DNA of 64,000 bases, from assembly GCA_038380795.1 (NCBI GenBank), contig CM076259.1:61027938-61091937 (forward strand). The letters are read 5' to 3'. The notes below the pieces were generated by a model that was not told the origin of the DNA, ran no database searches, and worked only from the letters and a program-made list of their open reading frames with translations. Below, piece after piece: positions 39,520 through 53,142 of this stretch. The DNA is from Pyrocephalus nanus (Eukaryota; Chordata; Aves; Passeriformes; Tyrannidae). Each line of letters starts with the position of its first letter. The stretch's first letter is position 1. The position numbers were made by a program, and so were the translations under genes.

Positions 39520-39590
39520 ATCTTCCTGGACTAGATGACCTTTAAAGATTTTTAAAGATCCTTTCCAATCCAAACCATTCTATGATTCTT
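39520..39590 (+). mobile_element. CR1 3' tail, plus strand, very short
   Basis: CTGGACTAGATGACCTTTAA, CCTTTCCAATCCAAACC and CATTCTATGATTCTT are the last 70 bases of a CR1. A small internal duplication (TTTAAAGATTTTTAAAGATC) interrupts the normal GATCTTTAAGGTCC part. Confidence 0.92.
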
Positions 39591-41764
39591 GAAGAAAGCA
39601 TACAAGGTTTCCAGCATAAAAGCAAAGTCTTTCACAGCTGACTTCATTAACAACACAAACTGCTGCAACTGAGTGATGAGTCTTTGTCCCCTTCCCTTGT
39701 TTTGATAACAAGCTTCTTATACAATCTTGCAAGCATTGTCCATTTTTTATGTAACTGACTTGGAGATACTTCAGACGTTGTAAATTCTAGAAACCTTGAA
39801 CTGTAGGAAAGTGTGAACAACCATTCATTTTGTCGCACTGGCTCTCTCTTGACTTTAGTCGCTACTGATTAAAATCAAAGTCACTGAAGCCCTTCAGTGT
39901 TTATTTGCTTGTGTGACTGCCTCTATTCACCAGTAATATGTTAATCTCCTTCCACCACTTGTCTCGCAAAACACAGCAGAATTACAAGATACTTCAGAAA
40001 TGAAGAAGCCTTTCTTCCCTCTGTCTCTGCAAGTGTTGTCATTGTCAAATGAATTATCAATTCTGTTCTCCTCTTGAGTTTCTCGAGCCTTTTACAGGCT
40101 TCTTAGCAGAATAGGCAGGTGCAGACATTTTCTTACATTATAAAACAGGGAAACGTTGCTAGAAAATTGTAGCAAATTCCCCTAGTAGCTTATTGTAATG
40201 TACTGTAGCATCACAACAGAATATGGGGAAGTTTTTAGGGGGTTAGAAGATGGCTGCTTAGTAGCATACCGAGATCTACACTGACAAATATGTCAAAAAA
40301 AGTATCTTAAGAGCTGGCAATGAAAATATACCCTCATAAGTATACTTCTCAGTTTGCAACCCACTTTACCATTCATTTAAGTTTACACCACTGTGAATGT
40401 TCTGGGAGGTGAGATCTCACACATGCATTTCGAGCATACACCCCTGGGCCTCTGGCTGCTGATAGATGCGAGTCTTCTCCAGGTTTTTTTGCCATTTGTC
40501 TTGGGTTCTCAAGAGCATCTAAGAAAGCACTACATACCCATATCTGGACACTTGTCTGAGGCACTTGTCTCATATGTAGATATTTTACAACCTGCAGCAC
40601 CACTTCACAAGATTTAGTTATTTGGTTATTTGAGAGTTAAGGACATGTTTACGACTGCTGACCTCAATGTACCAGTGCATTTCTAAAGGATGATTGATTT
40701 CAACATGTCTCAAAATGCCTGGCTGAACTGAGGCGCGTGAGAACCACGTTATCAGAAAGTATCGCCAGTAAGTTCGTTGAACTGTTTCAACAATAATTGG
40801 CCATTAAAAGCCCTCTAGGCAAGCGAGGAATGCAGCAATAAGTTAACAATTCACCTTTGCAAGTCCATACACATACTTCTTCCCACTCCTGTAGGAATGT
40901 CTAGAGCCTCATGTAGGGGAAGCCTGCAGCTCACACAAGTCACCTGCAGGCTAGAATTAAATAACCAGATAATTCCACAGGCAATGGCCTGACAGCAGTC
41001 GCCTGCCAAGCACACACAAACTTCCAAGTTCTTGCCTGGGGACACAGGCAGATGTGGCAGCCTGCCCCCAGCTACGGTGCTGTGACCGCCTGAGTGAGCT
41101 ACATCAGGATGAGACTGAGTCTTTCTCCAGGATCTGCCACTTGATCCTGGGATAACAGAGGACATTCACCCTCATTGGATTTGTCTGTATGGCACAGGGC
41201 ACTGAAAAATGCCATCATTAGGTACATTTTCTACTCAAAAAAAAAGTCTCTCCAATTCCATTTATGCTCTCATTATTCCTTTGAAGGTCATTTCCACTTA
41301 CTGAACACCATTTTGCAATGCTGAGTGCTTTAAACCTTTGATTTTGAGTTTACATGCTAATTTAGCACATCAAAGCACATGTTTTCAGCAACTGCAAAGT
41401 TGTAGGATTACTTTTACAAATGTTGCTCAGCTGTCTGAGTCCCTTATTGCTTTGTTTTATTGCCATGGTGCTGGCGGCAACATCCCATCAAATATTGGCC
41501 ATTCTGTCATCAGTCAATTCAGCTATATGGCAGAAATTAATTCTGTTCTGGGAAGACATCATTCAGCTAGGCAGTATGGTCTGGGATTTTTTTTCTTATA
41601 GATAATCAAGAATCTGATGTGATGTGCTACATCTATCTCACCTCCCAATAAATTGAAAATAGGGATGTCTTCTTGTTCTGTGATTTTTGTGTACTACATC
41701 TATGCTACAAATGCACTGCAAAGATGCAATAATTTGTAACCTGAGGGCTTTAAACTACAACAGA

Positions 41765-41782
41765 TTTTTTTTTTTTTTTTTT
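41765..41782 (+). repeat. Poly(T) tract, 18 T
   Basis: Uninterrupted T run. It could be the A tail of a minus-strand retroposed copy, but nothing recognisable lies beside it. Confidence 0.95.
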
Positions 41783-43953
41783 AAGGGAAGAAGCAATGCT
41801 GGGAGTTGGATTTGTTTCACCTATCTAGAGTTTCACAGACATGCAGAGAAAGGCACTTGGTCTGAAACCTACAGACATCAAAAAGGAAAGTGGTGACTAC
41901 CAGCACACTCCATACTAGCTTGTTAAGACTAAATATTAGGTAACATTTAGAGGCACACAGGGACAGCTTGAAAGCCCTGCTCATGGGTCAGGGGTTTATG
42001 AGAACAGCTTCTGGGAAATGCTTGAGTGGTCTTGCAGAGGAGTAGCAGTGTAAGTAAGGGTTGAATGCCAAAACCACTGGGGCACGTACTGGGAGAAGCA
42101 AAAAGAAGGGAAGTATCAAAGGAAGCTTGAGGTACTATCAGGTGGGAGGAGACATCAGACTTATTTAAACAGACACCAAGTGAAATGGTGTAGACAGAGA
42201 AAAAGTGGTACACTTGCAGACATGAAGAGTAAAGATTATGGCTAAGCAAAGTCAGTATGCACACTGCATATTCTTTTTCTGGTCCAAATGTGAACTTGGT
42301 CTAAATAGTCTAAACCAACACCTCAAGGCTAGAAAGGCCCTGTTGAGACAGCTTAAAAAAAGACGGGATAAAATGTTCTATTGGTTCCTTCTCCTTATCA
42401 AATCCACCATCACCATGAAAAGTCATAACCTACATTTTAGAGTACACAATCTACAAATCAGGGCCTCTGAGTCTGGCACTGTGTCACCTGGACAGCCTGC
42501 ACAGCTTGATCAGATAGTCTGAAACTTGAGCCATGAGAGACTTCACTGTATAAATTCCCACAGCTTCCCACAGCTACAACTTCACTTTGCACAGGGCTGA
42601 CTGAATAACACAACATCTGTCCCTGTACATGCAGAGGCATGTAAGTTTTAAAGCCCTAAGAAGACAAACCAAGAGTTTAGATAGTCTCCTACCTCTTATA
42701 CTGTGTTAAAAACCTGTCTGTTTCTTCAGTACAGGGGTTTTTATACCTGCAGGCACGATTTATAACACCGGGGCATATTACTTACTCATTCTGACAAATG
42801 CAAAATAAATAATATATTTCTCTGAAAGAGGTTTTTGCTATTTCTGTAAGTGAGAGCATAGGGAAGATTCAGAAATTTTAAAAATGCAGTGTGGCCTTAA
42901 GGATAAAAATTAACTAGCTAGAATAGAAATGCAAAACCACAGCTCTAAAATAAGTGAATAAGGGGAAAAAATATCTTGCAGAAAAAGACGTGTGAAACTC
43001 TTTAGAGAACGTTAAATTAAATTCTCTATGATCTAATGTATAAATTCGGAAGGTTTAACTATACTAAAAGACTTGGTCTCTTCTTTTTGTTAGTTATACT
43101 GTGATACTTGTAAAATTCTCAAGCACTGTGAAAGCTGATTTGAGATGATCATTTGATTAATTAATGATACAAATGCTCTGTGGTGAGATAATGAAAGGAA
43201 CTTGAAATATGTCATTTTGACTTCAATGTTAATAAAATCTTTTCACGAGATCTTGGCCAATATAAGGAATCACAGACTCCAATTAAGCAAGATATTTGGA
43301 TGTGTGTGCCTAACCTGGAGATATGAGTAGCCCTATTAGCCTCAAAGAAGGAACCTGATTGAAGAAAGTTATTAACTGGCCTAAAGGGAGGTATATGATT
43401 ATGTACCTTACTGGATGAGGGCCATGGCAGATCTAACGTGTCTCAGGGTAATACTATCTGCAGTAATAGACGTAAGCAGGGACTAACTCCAGACTAACTT
43501 ACTCCAGCATATTTTTGAAGCTCACAGATCTGAAACAATTACCTGCATTTCAGGGCATGAAAATAAGCTCTCCCTCCAAGATTAAGGGAACCCCGAGAAA
43601 CTTCAGACTTGGATACGGTATTTCTTGTGCCATCTTATACATTATTTGAACTTCTAAACCTGTTCTGCCACAAAGAATGTGACGGTGGTGGCCAGTGCTT
43701 GTAGCTACAGTTGATAGACATTGGATCACACTATGGCGAAGTGTGTGGCCTAAGGAGGGGAAGCAAAGAGAAGAGGGCTTGTACAGACACACATCTTCCC
43801 TCCAGGCTTAGCTCAGTTTAGAGGCAGAATCTGCTCTAAGGCTTGAAATGTCTCTTGTCTAGATGGGGACAAAAATTATCAAATTCTGTCTCTGAAAATC
43901 CTTCTATAGTAAAGACCTAGGACAAAGCCAGTGTGGAGGGGGAAAAAATTAAA

Positions 43954-43978
43954 AGTAAGTAAATAAATAAATAAATAA
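43954..43978 (+). repeat. (AAAT)n microsatellite
   Basis: About five tandem AAAT units, preceded by AAGTAAGT. Confidence 0.93.
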
Positions 43979-46189
43979 CCAGCCCACAAACCCATTGGTA
44001 TCTGTGGAAACAAGTCAATTTATTGCCCTTCATGGTTTGCCCTCCAGTCTCTAAGAACACAGTGAAGCAGGACTAGCCAAGCAAATAACACACGTGCTTT
44101 TCTTGGACTCCTATCTGAGAATGATGCCTTCATCCTTAACAAATTGCTTTGTTTTTATGGAAATACATTTGCTTGTATGACAAAAATATATGTAAATGTT
44201 GTAACTACGTCTAATTGTCTTTTTTAAAATGGCCATTTAGCTCCATTTTATGTTCTAGTTAATGGCATAAATCTTCAAATGTCACTTTCCTAGTAGAAAA
44301 CTTCAGAAGCTGTTTTGCAGTGCTAATTAGCCCTGTAAAGTCTTACCCTTGATCCAGTACAATGACATATACAGGGCAATGCTTCTGTCAGTATAGAAAT
44401 TCAGATTGGTTCTTGAAACATTATGGCATTTGCAGATTATTGCAAAGTCATTTGTATGGCTCACTGAGGCTTCAGGAAATGAAACAAAGCTATTTGTTGT
44501 CAAGTAACTATAAAGTCTATCAGGAGGAAATGCAGGAGGAAAGCTAGCACTGATGGGAGAAGAGCAATGATACAGAACAGTTGGAAATCAAAACTAAACT
44601 CTGACATTTAACCCCAGCATTTAAAAGAGAAGGGAACATCTTCAGTGTCCAAAAATAACAACCTTCCTATCACTTGTGATTTTAAAGAGAAGGAATTAGT
44701 AACCGTCTGTTGCTAATGCTAAAGATAATCCTAGCTATGCCATGTTTCAACAAGCAAATAAACCAAATACCATTCCTCTGTCATAACTGAGTGGTAAAAA
44801 CCCCTTTCAACAACAGTGTGTTAAATAGACTCCCATCAAAATAAAATAAATGTTTTGTAGCATGAGCAAAGCATAGATAATAACAGGATATCACCAGTAA
44901 ATCTATAGCATGACAAGAAACATGGTTTGCAGATCTGCCTCCCCAGCACATATTTTAATCCACACAATGCACATGCAGGTAGTCTCTGGGGCATTGGATT
45001 TGGAGTTTTCAAACAGTCATGCATCCTTCTTTTTCATTTTATTTTTGATCCTTTCAAGAGGTAGGATGCAGACATGAGGCAAACAAAATTATGATTTAGT
45101 ACAAGGAGGGATACCCAGAAAATGGAGAGAAAGTGGGAGGAAACAAAAGGTTACAATGGGGAAAAGAGTAGTGAAAACTGTGGAGAAGAGAAGTAAAGAG
45201 CAGATATCTGAGTGGTATTTGAGAGAAAATATTTTTCTGATTGCATGTGGAAAGAAGTTGTAAATAATCATAAGGAGGGAGATTCTCAAATATATATTGA
45301 CAACTAGCACTGGTTGTCATGTCAGTGATTCAGGCAGAGAAAAGGGAGAGATTCACTGACTGAGAGAAGAGCATCCCTACACTCTAGGTGGACACAGAAC
45401 CAGCTCATTGCTCAGAGTGAGTTTGTTAACACTGTGGATGGCTGTGCTAATGAAAGGCTTGGCTGACAATAGGAAAAGCAGTGATGCTCTAAGCCTCAGG
45501 GAGAGAGGAAGGTGGTAATTACTAGACCTAATGAGTCCTGGCTCTGATTTCAATGGCATGTCATTTTGCTGGCATATACCCCAAAAATGAGGTACAAACT
45601 GGGGAGAAAAACATGAAGCAAGAAGAACAGATACAGGAAAATAGCTGTCGTATATGAAAACTAATAAATGTAAGACTACATTACCATTTACATAATTAAC
45701 AGCAGCACAGCCATAAACTAAGATAAAACCACTAATCTAAACATGTAGTTTTACAAGTGTGTCACGTAAGTAGGAGTGTAAGAGAAGTGAACACTAAAGA
45801 CAGTTTTCCAATGAAACTAACTGTGTAATTCACTTGAAGAGCTAATCAGTTCACATATGATTATCTTCTCTGCTGGATCTAAAGCATCAATTTGTCTGGA
45901 ATTCATCTTTCAAAGGGAAATACAGCTTATTTCTGCAAACTGAAAGGCAAAAGTGATACTTTGGTTAATCAGCTAATCAGTCAAGTAGAGAAGGTCTTTA
46001 GATGGGTATGAAAACCCCAGCAAGCAGAGGTCCAGAGCAGAGCAGGTACATGCAAGATTTATGCATTTGATGTTCTGTCCAGGAATTGCTGCAACATGCT
46101 ATCCCATTCTACTTGCTTACATTAATACTTTCTCAACTATTTGGATTATAATCTGGTTTTAAATCAGAATTAACTCTTTACGTGCATCT

Positions 46190-46320
46190 TGGACCAGGTT
46201 GGATGGGGTGTTGAGCAACATGGTCTAGTGGAAGGTGTCCCTGCCCATGGCAGGGGAGTTAAAACTAATTGATCTTTAAGGACCCTTTCAACCCATATCA
46301 TTCTTTAATTCCATGATTCA
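46190..46320 (+). mobile_element. CR1 LINE 3' end, plus strand
   Basis: ACCAGGTTGGATGGGGTGTT, GGTCTAGTGGAAGGTGTCC, CTGCCCATGGCAGGGGAG and a GATCTTTAAGGACCCTTTC segment, ending in the worn tail CATTCTTTAATTCCATGATT. About 130 bases, 3' UTR only. Confidence 0.94.
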
Positions 46321-48511
46321 AGCTAATGTCTGACTTTTAAAGTCACTGCAATATATCCTTGAAGAAGTATTTGGGCTGCAGGCTTTTATAAAAAGAAAGA
46401 CAATATCAGTAATCATGCAACCATCTTTCTTAAAGATGAGGAATACTTTGGAGATGCTAATGTTCCACCCAAACAACATTCCTTTCACAATGGATATGTC
46501 TAGAAAGGTGCTAGAAGATGCTGAGTTGAGTTCAGTTTTGGCCAATTCTGCCAAACCTGTAGAATGAGCTCTTGCTCTTAAAGCAGTTTTTACTTCAGTG
46601 CATAATTCTGAAGTGATGCAAAATGTGCCTTCAAAATATGTCATTTTAGAAGGAATATTTTAAATTTTTGTTTTGGTTTGAAATCTATATCTGCTTTACT
46701 TACTTCAGCCTCTATTTGAATTTTTTTAGGGTTGTTGGGGTTTTTTTACATTTGCTAACAAATCCGAGTGCTTGTTCTTTTGTTTACACCAACTGCAGGG
46801 GGGAAAAAGCATGTTAATGAAAGCAATTTTTTTTTCCAGCTGTACTATAAACAATTAGCTGAGTTTACTGGTAGCCTCTTTTGAAGAGACTACCTTAGTC
46901 CTGTACTGATCATTGTTACTTCATTCAGCAGCCATAGAATGGTGGAAGTCCACAGGGCTAAAACTCATGTAAACCAAAAATAGACATGTTCAATACAGTG
47001 TTTGCACTCCAACTTTTTATTTAGCCATTTATCAGCTGCTCTTGGAGCTACCTGGAACATTCATTAGTGGGACAGAATCTTGTTCTAGGAGTAGTGCCTC
47101 TTAAAGGCTGGCACAAAGGGCCCAATAAGGATATATACTTTTTTAAATGCAGGGAAGGCTGTTCAAATGGTACTTACTGATACCCTTTGGACGTTTGGCA
47201 AAATGTGGTGTGTTTTATAGGCAGTGAGGGGGAGCTGCACACAGAGCACTGGTCACCAGCAAAACCATGACAGCTCCTTGCAGCCATCAGTGAGCCATTT
47301 TACTGATAAAAAATGAAGGATTAAATACTTACAAAAGCAACCACTTTACACTGAAAACAGGCAGCCCGGTTTCAAACAGCAGCATAGTCTCTGGGAGCAG
47401 GGTGCTTGTGACAGCTAGTGTCCTTACACAGTTTTTCAGAGTCCCCACGAGCCCTGTGCTGCAATCACTAAGATGTGAGCTGGTTAGCTTAACACTGCAA
47501 AGTTACCTGAAGCAGACACAGACACAGCTTTTGTTCATGGAGTCTCAGAGAGAAAGGCGAGTTCTGAGGCAAAACATTAAGCTTTTCCCTAATGTAGCCA
47601 GATTTATTCTTACTCCAGAGTATGCACTCAAATGTGGAGCTATTCTGAAACTCCCTTCCAAAAGACATGTGCAGGCAAGCATGCAAAATAATTTCTTTTT
47701 TTATCAACCAGGTTCTTAGGAGTAAGAAATTACCCACGAGAATGTGAATCTGAGACAAAGGTAGTCAGACAACAGAAACAGAAAGGGTCTATGATATAGA
47801 GTAGGCTTTTGTCCACTCTCCTTAGTAGAATACATACTTCAGCTTTGTAATTTCCCTTCTCAGGCTGCTCATGGTTTGCTTCTGTTTTATTGTACCTCTA
47901 TATAGGGATATTTAAAAGTCCCTGCCAGGAGGAGAGATCCCTGTGAAACACACTGAGGTACAAGCATTAGGGAAAGTTTGGATGACAGAGCAATAGTTAT
48001 AAGACATCTCGTGTATGAATAGAGAAGAGGGAATCAAAAAAATTTATATTCTTAATGTTTCAATAAAGCCTCCAGCAGAACTGAGACAGAGTCCAGGGTC
48101 TTAAGCCATAGCTTACTGACTTAATCACAACAGTGTCTTCTCTTTCACTGACTAATCCATCTTTTGAAACAGAAAAAATATGTTGTTACAATGGCAGATC
48201 CTGGGGCTTTATCCTCAGATCCCTTTCAAAAACTACTGCTGGAGCTGAAAGATCATGTCTAAAGAGTAACAAAGAAACCTGGACAGTTAATCAAATATTC
48301 AAAGCATCTACTGAGAGCCAAAGTTTCATGTTTTTCTGTTTAAATCTCCCACTTTAAGATATTTTAAGGTTTAGGTTGAATATTTCTAACCTTATATGAC
48401 TAAAACAGCACTAAGTGACCAGGTGAAAATCATCAGCTGAAGTTACATGTTTCAGAGCAGACTGCCCTCATTCCTCTTAGCATGAAAAAAAGAAAGATGC
48501 ACTTGACCAAA
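46321..48511. other. Unannotated noncoding stretch
   Basis: No gene or mobile element recognised. Open frames around 105 codons at 46318-46644 (minus) and 47402-47719 (plus) have no features I can tie to a protein family. Confidence 0.55.
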
Positions 48512-49121
48512 GAATTTCAATGGCATCCTGGCCTGTACCAGCAATGGTGTGGCCAGCAGGACCAGGGCAGTGATCATCCCCTTGTGCTTGGCATTGGTCA
48601 GGCCACAGCTGCACACAGAGCAGCTTGAATGAATCTTGTATTCAGTTTTGGGCCCCTCACTACAAGAAGGACATTGAGATGATGGAGTGTGTCCAGAGCA
48701 GGACAACAGAGCTGATGAAGGGACTGGAGCACAGGTCTTATGAGGAGCAACAGAGGGAACTGGGGTTGTCAGCCTGGAGAAAAGAAGGCTCATGAGGGAC
48801 CTTATCGTTCTCCAAAACCGCCTGAAAGGAGGGTGTGGCCAGGTGGGCATCGGTCTCCCTCGTAAGAAGTGACAGGACAAGACTAAGTGATCAGCGAAAG
48901 TTTACATGGGATATCAGGAAAAATTTCTTTAGGGAAAGGGTTTTCAGACACTGGGACAGGCTGCCCAAGTTGAGTCATCATCCCTGGAGGTATTAACAGA
49001 TGTGTAGATGCGGCACTGAGGGACATGATTTAGTGCTGGACTTGGCAGTTCTGGGTTAATAGTTGGACTTGATGATTTTAGAAGTCTTTTCCAACCTAAA
49101 TAATCCCATGATTTTATGATA
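48512..49121 (+). mobile_element. CR1 LINE, 5'-truncated, plus strand
   Basis: About 610 bases of CR1. It starts in ORF2 after the reverse transcriptase (CAATGGCATCCTGGCCTGTA), carries TTCAGTTTTGGGCCCCTCAC and TCTTATGAGGAGCAACAGAG, the GATATCAGGAAAAATTTCTT segment, and ends GTCTTTTCCAACCTAAATAA with an ATCCCATGATTTTATGAT tail. The ORF2 C-terminal frame is interrupted. The 142-codon minus-strand open frame over 48452-48880 is antisense to this element and is not a gene. Confidence 0.95.
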
Positions 49122-49216
49122 ATCCCAAGGAGCAGTCCTGCTCCTGTTTCATAAGGGTCACATTATGCTACTTCAAGCTTAGCTCATCTTTCAGCTGGCG
49201 ACACTGCTCCAAAAAC
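49122..49216. other. Spacer between two tail-to-tail CR1s
   Basis: 95 bases of non-CR1 sequence. It contains an 8-bp hairpin, AGGAGCAG and CTGCTCCT separated by two bases, at about 49128-49145. Confidence 0.6.
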
Positions 49217-49400
49217 CATAGAATCATAAAATGGTTTGGGTTGGCAGGGACCTAAAAAGGTCATCTAGTTCCAACCCCACTGCCAAGGTCAGGACATGTT
49301 CCACTAGATCAGGTCGGTCAGAGCTCCATCCAGCCTGACCTTAAACACTTCCAGGGATGGGTCACTCACAACTTCTCTGGGCAACCTGTGCCAGTGCCCA
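49217..49400 (-). mobile_element. CR1 LINE 3' end, minus strand
   Basis: Begins CCATAGAATCATAAAATGGT, followed by TTGGGTTGGCAGGGACC, GGTCATCTAGTTCCAACCCC and CACTAGATCAGGTCGGTCAG; similarity ends near GCAACCTGTGCCAGTGCC. Its tail faces the tail of the CR1 at 48512-49121 across 95 bases. Confidence 0.94.
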
Positions 49401-52400
49401 TGCAGGGCTAGAGCCATCAAAGGTTCCAGCCCTGAAGTACTGTTTTCACTATGTATTCAGCTATAGTGAGTCTGTACAGGGTCTTTTTTGTGTTGTGGGG
49501 GAGTGTTTTTTGTCCTTATAGCTCCAGGACAGAGGCTAGTCAGCTGGGCAGGGGGGATATTTCTCTAAATTTCCCACAGTGAATGACCAGCCCTGTGTCA
49601 GGTAGTGGCTGGCCTGGGTGCCAGCGAGTACCATGCATGGCTCTATCACATGGGGTCAGGGGCTACGGGGAAGTAGCACCCACAGACACCATGAGCACGG
49701 GGCTTCTGCAGTCTGAGCACTGAGAACACGTGGGTTTGGATTCAGGCACAAAAATGTTGCCCAAGTCCCACTCAAGTGTCTAAGACCTCTAGGGACTTCT
49801 GTGCTTGAGAGTTTTGGTGATAGAGTGACCTTCACCTGCTGTTTGATCAGCTTGTCCCAGTGCTGGGAAGAGGGACTATTCACGAACCATGCAAGATTAT
49901 TGTGATCTAACCACTTTGTCTTTGGGGATATAGGACGGGGCAATGCACAGAGTTTACTGTTTTGAAAACAGAAAACATGCTTCCGTCCAATTTTTGTCAT
50001 TCTAAGCCCCAGGTGTTATGTTGCTTCAGCCATGTACACGAAGGAGATGGTCACATGTGCTGGTAACTCAGGTACTGTTGATCCTCCCAGCTGAATGATG
50101 CTGCCCACGTGTGCCAGCCAGCACAGCAGTAGCTTAGCAACACTGCCTGCAACAGGGTGTGGACATAAAAAGTCCTTCCTGCTTGTTTTCAACAGAGAGA
50201 AAGGGCAGATAGAAATAATTGTGGTGTAATTAATATATATGTAGTTCTCCACCATTAATATCAGCCCTTTCAACCAAGAAATGATGGGAAGTGATAAAAA
50301 CTCATATTTGCAATTAAATAGGAAAACAAACATGGCTTAGCTGGGTCAAAAGAAATCCATAAAGCAAGCAGGCACTGCTGACAAGGATGTAACTATAATT
50401 AATCAATAAAAATCAGATATAGACAAAGAGGCCCTTTACTGAAACCATAACACTTCATAAACCTTGTATTCCCAGCTCAAAAACCCTCTCTAGTACCTAG
50501 CAAATTTTTACTATGAAAAGTTGTTTATCTTACAAAGCACTTGAAACAACATACATTGTCAAAATGCAGACTGGGGAAATTACAGAGATAGAAAATAGCT
50601 TTACTGCATTAGCACTCCCCTCAACAGTTCCCTCATTAAAGTAATTAGATATTTAAGACAAAGAAACATAAAACCCTTGAGGTGTGTAAATTTTAGATGC
50701 AGTTGACATCGTTTGGGTACACAATTGGATTTGATTAGTAGTTGCCACACACAGACCCACTACAGAGCGTGAACAATATTCACAAGTGCAAAACCCATGA
50801 AAGTCTTGGCTTTAGTGGTGTTTTAAAATTCACAAGGAAAAGAACTGGACTGAGAAATAGTCTCCAGAAAGCTGACTGCAGCCTGGCAGTTTAAACTGTA
50901 GTCATAATACATAACAGTAATGGTGAGGGGTGCTCGGTGTGTTATAGTGCAGTGACTGTTGTTGGTGTAGCTATAGCTGGAGAAGTAACCTACTTTGGAA
51001 GTGGAAATTCTACCTGGAAATTCTCAGTCTGGAATCTCAACCAAAGGGCAGATCAAAAATAGCAATCAGCACCCCTGTCAGCTTTCTTGTTTGCATTTGA
51101 TAAACTTACAGTGTACCCTAGGTACTAAGTGTAGGAGGTCGATCTGGAATTGGCCAAAATTTTGACAACAATACTTAAAATTTTTTAATGTTTACCACAA
51201 TTTTCACTTGCTACTAGCTAGTTATAAAGTGTGTAATTATATCCCTTGGTTCAGCAAAGTGAAAGATAGTCATTCCAAGAAGACATTAAAACAATTCACC
51301 TGTATAGCTGTGCATAAAACTGCTCCATTATTACCCAAAATAGAGCAGCAGCTGTAAATTGATACAAATTGTTCAGAAAATGACCAGGTTCTCGCTAAAA
51401 TTTAGCTCCAGTGCCTGTCAGCAAAGTGAAAGGCAACTGCATTTACAACTCACATGCCACTCTAACAGTGTGCTTCTTCTTTTAACATCCTTTATTCTTC
51501 AGTGCTTTCTTATGTTCCAGTAATCAAGTTTCAGCAATAATTAAAATCTAGGGGAGCAAAGGCAAAGAAAATTTCCTGCTTTAATTGCATTCTTGAAGCA
51601 TATAAAAATACTACATTTCTTCTTTAGAAGGTATAGTAAACCCATAGTAATTACTTACTGTATACTTTAATTATCCTAATTGTTGCAATAAAAAAAAAAA
51701 ATCCTCTTTTTTCCTAGAAAATAATTAGGTAAACTTAAAATGCCGGGAAAGAGTTGGTACTTAGATCTACACTGATGAATCAGTCATAGCTGGAGTTTTG
51801 AGGTTCAGGGATGTTCCCATCAAGAGATTTGGGCATCTCCAAACTCCATTTTGGGATCATAGCCTAAAAGGATGTATATACATCTGCTAGCTATGAATAC
51901 CCAGAGCTTTCAAAAAATACGTGTACATATTAAAGGATCTAGAAGGATCTCTGTTAGCTTCACACTGAGACTGATGGAGACTTCAATTCAGGAAAGCACT
52001 TGATGTTGAAGTTTTGATTCAGCCATGTACCAAACCAGGAGTTGAATTCAATACTGCACAGGAATGCACCCGAAGTTTAACCCACGCCTAAAATCTTGCC
52101 ACAATCATATTTTCCACTGCTGCCATCATAGTGATAGATCATCTGGGCTCTCACAGTGAACTGATGAACTGTGAAGCACAAACTGATCCTTAAAGGCTGG
52201 TGACTAGTTTACTCAAACAAAGAGTGTGGAAGTGTCTCCTGGATATGCATCTAAGAAACAGAGCTCACCAACTAAAGGCATAGAAAATGCTTATGGATCT
52301 TTTTTGAAGTGTGATTTTAAATTATCTCTTAAAACAAGGATATACCTTTAAAAGTTAATTATATATAAAATATAGAAATAGAAATTTATCTATTCTAGTG

Positions 52401-52919
52401 GGATGAAGAGACTCTTCATGTTATAGGTTGAAGTATTATCCTACCAGCAGTATGACTAATATTTTGTTGAATATTAAGAAGTAATAAATACCTGTTTAAT
52501 ATTCAGAGCATTAAAAAGAAAAGTAAAAATTAATAGAGTTCAAAACTAAAAGTCTGAAAATCTGTCTTCTAGTACTCATGACTCCCTATGTTGTGGTCTG
52601 TATTGCAGTAACAAAAACCCCAGCTTACTCCATATACAGATAAGTTTGTCAAAGTCAGTCCCATTGTCTACCCCACAGTGCATGTAATTGTACTTGTCCA
52701 CCTTCTGTATAAAATTGTATCACTTTTATAAAGTTATAAATCCTTATAACACTTTATTGCCAGCTGAGGGCTGGGCAAATCACACTTCTTAAAGAGGGTA
52801 CTTCCCTTAAAACATGCTTTGAGGAAGGAGCTTATCATAGAAGAAAACTATCAGGGATCTTACAAGGCACTCACATCCTTTACACATGCAAATAGAAACT
52901 GTTATATTTTTACTGCTTT
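49401..52919. other. Unannotated stretch; first 600 bases unusually G/C-rich
   Basis: No gene recognised. 49401-50030 is richer in G and C than its surroundings and follows the CR1 directly; I could not match it to a repeat family. The rest is AT-rich, with A12 at 51690-51701. 51480-51700 has a conserved-noncoding look, not proven. Confidence 0.45.
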
Positions 52920-52937
52920 CCCCCCCCCCCCCCCCCC
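52920..52937 (+). repeat. Poly(C) tract, 18 C
   Basis: Eighteen uninterrupted cytosines followed by GCC. The minus strand is an 18-G run. Long C/G homopolymers are far rarer than A/T runs in vertebrate DNA. Confidence 0.95.
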
Positions 52938-53142
52938 GCCTTCCTTGGTAATGTTGCTTAAGACTTCTGTTGAGAGGGAAGGAGGCAGATCTACTCACAT
53001 ATGACTGAAGTTATGCCATTACACTGAGATAGGCTTTTTAATAATCTCCCTTCAGGTTCTTTTCCATTGTTTTCTTTCTGCCTACAAAGAAACAAGTCAC
53101 TTATCCTGTCTTTCAGGCTGTTCATCTGATTTACCCTGATCT
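52938..53142. other. Short unannotated stretch
   Basis: About 200 bases between the poly(C) tract and a CR1. Nothing recognised. Confidence 0.5.

Larger units (their letters stand above)
39591..46189. other. Unannotated noncoding stretch
   Basis: No gene or mobile element recognised over 6.6 kb. It holds T18 at 41765-41782 and an (AAAT)n microsatellite at 43954-43978. Open frames up to about 105 codons (41947-42264, minus) look like chance. Confidence 0.55.

Noticed and set aside
48452..48880. 142-codon open frame on the minus strand
   Set aside because: Antisense to a CR1 LINE, with sequence explained by the element.
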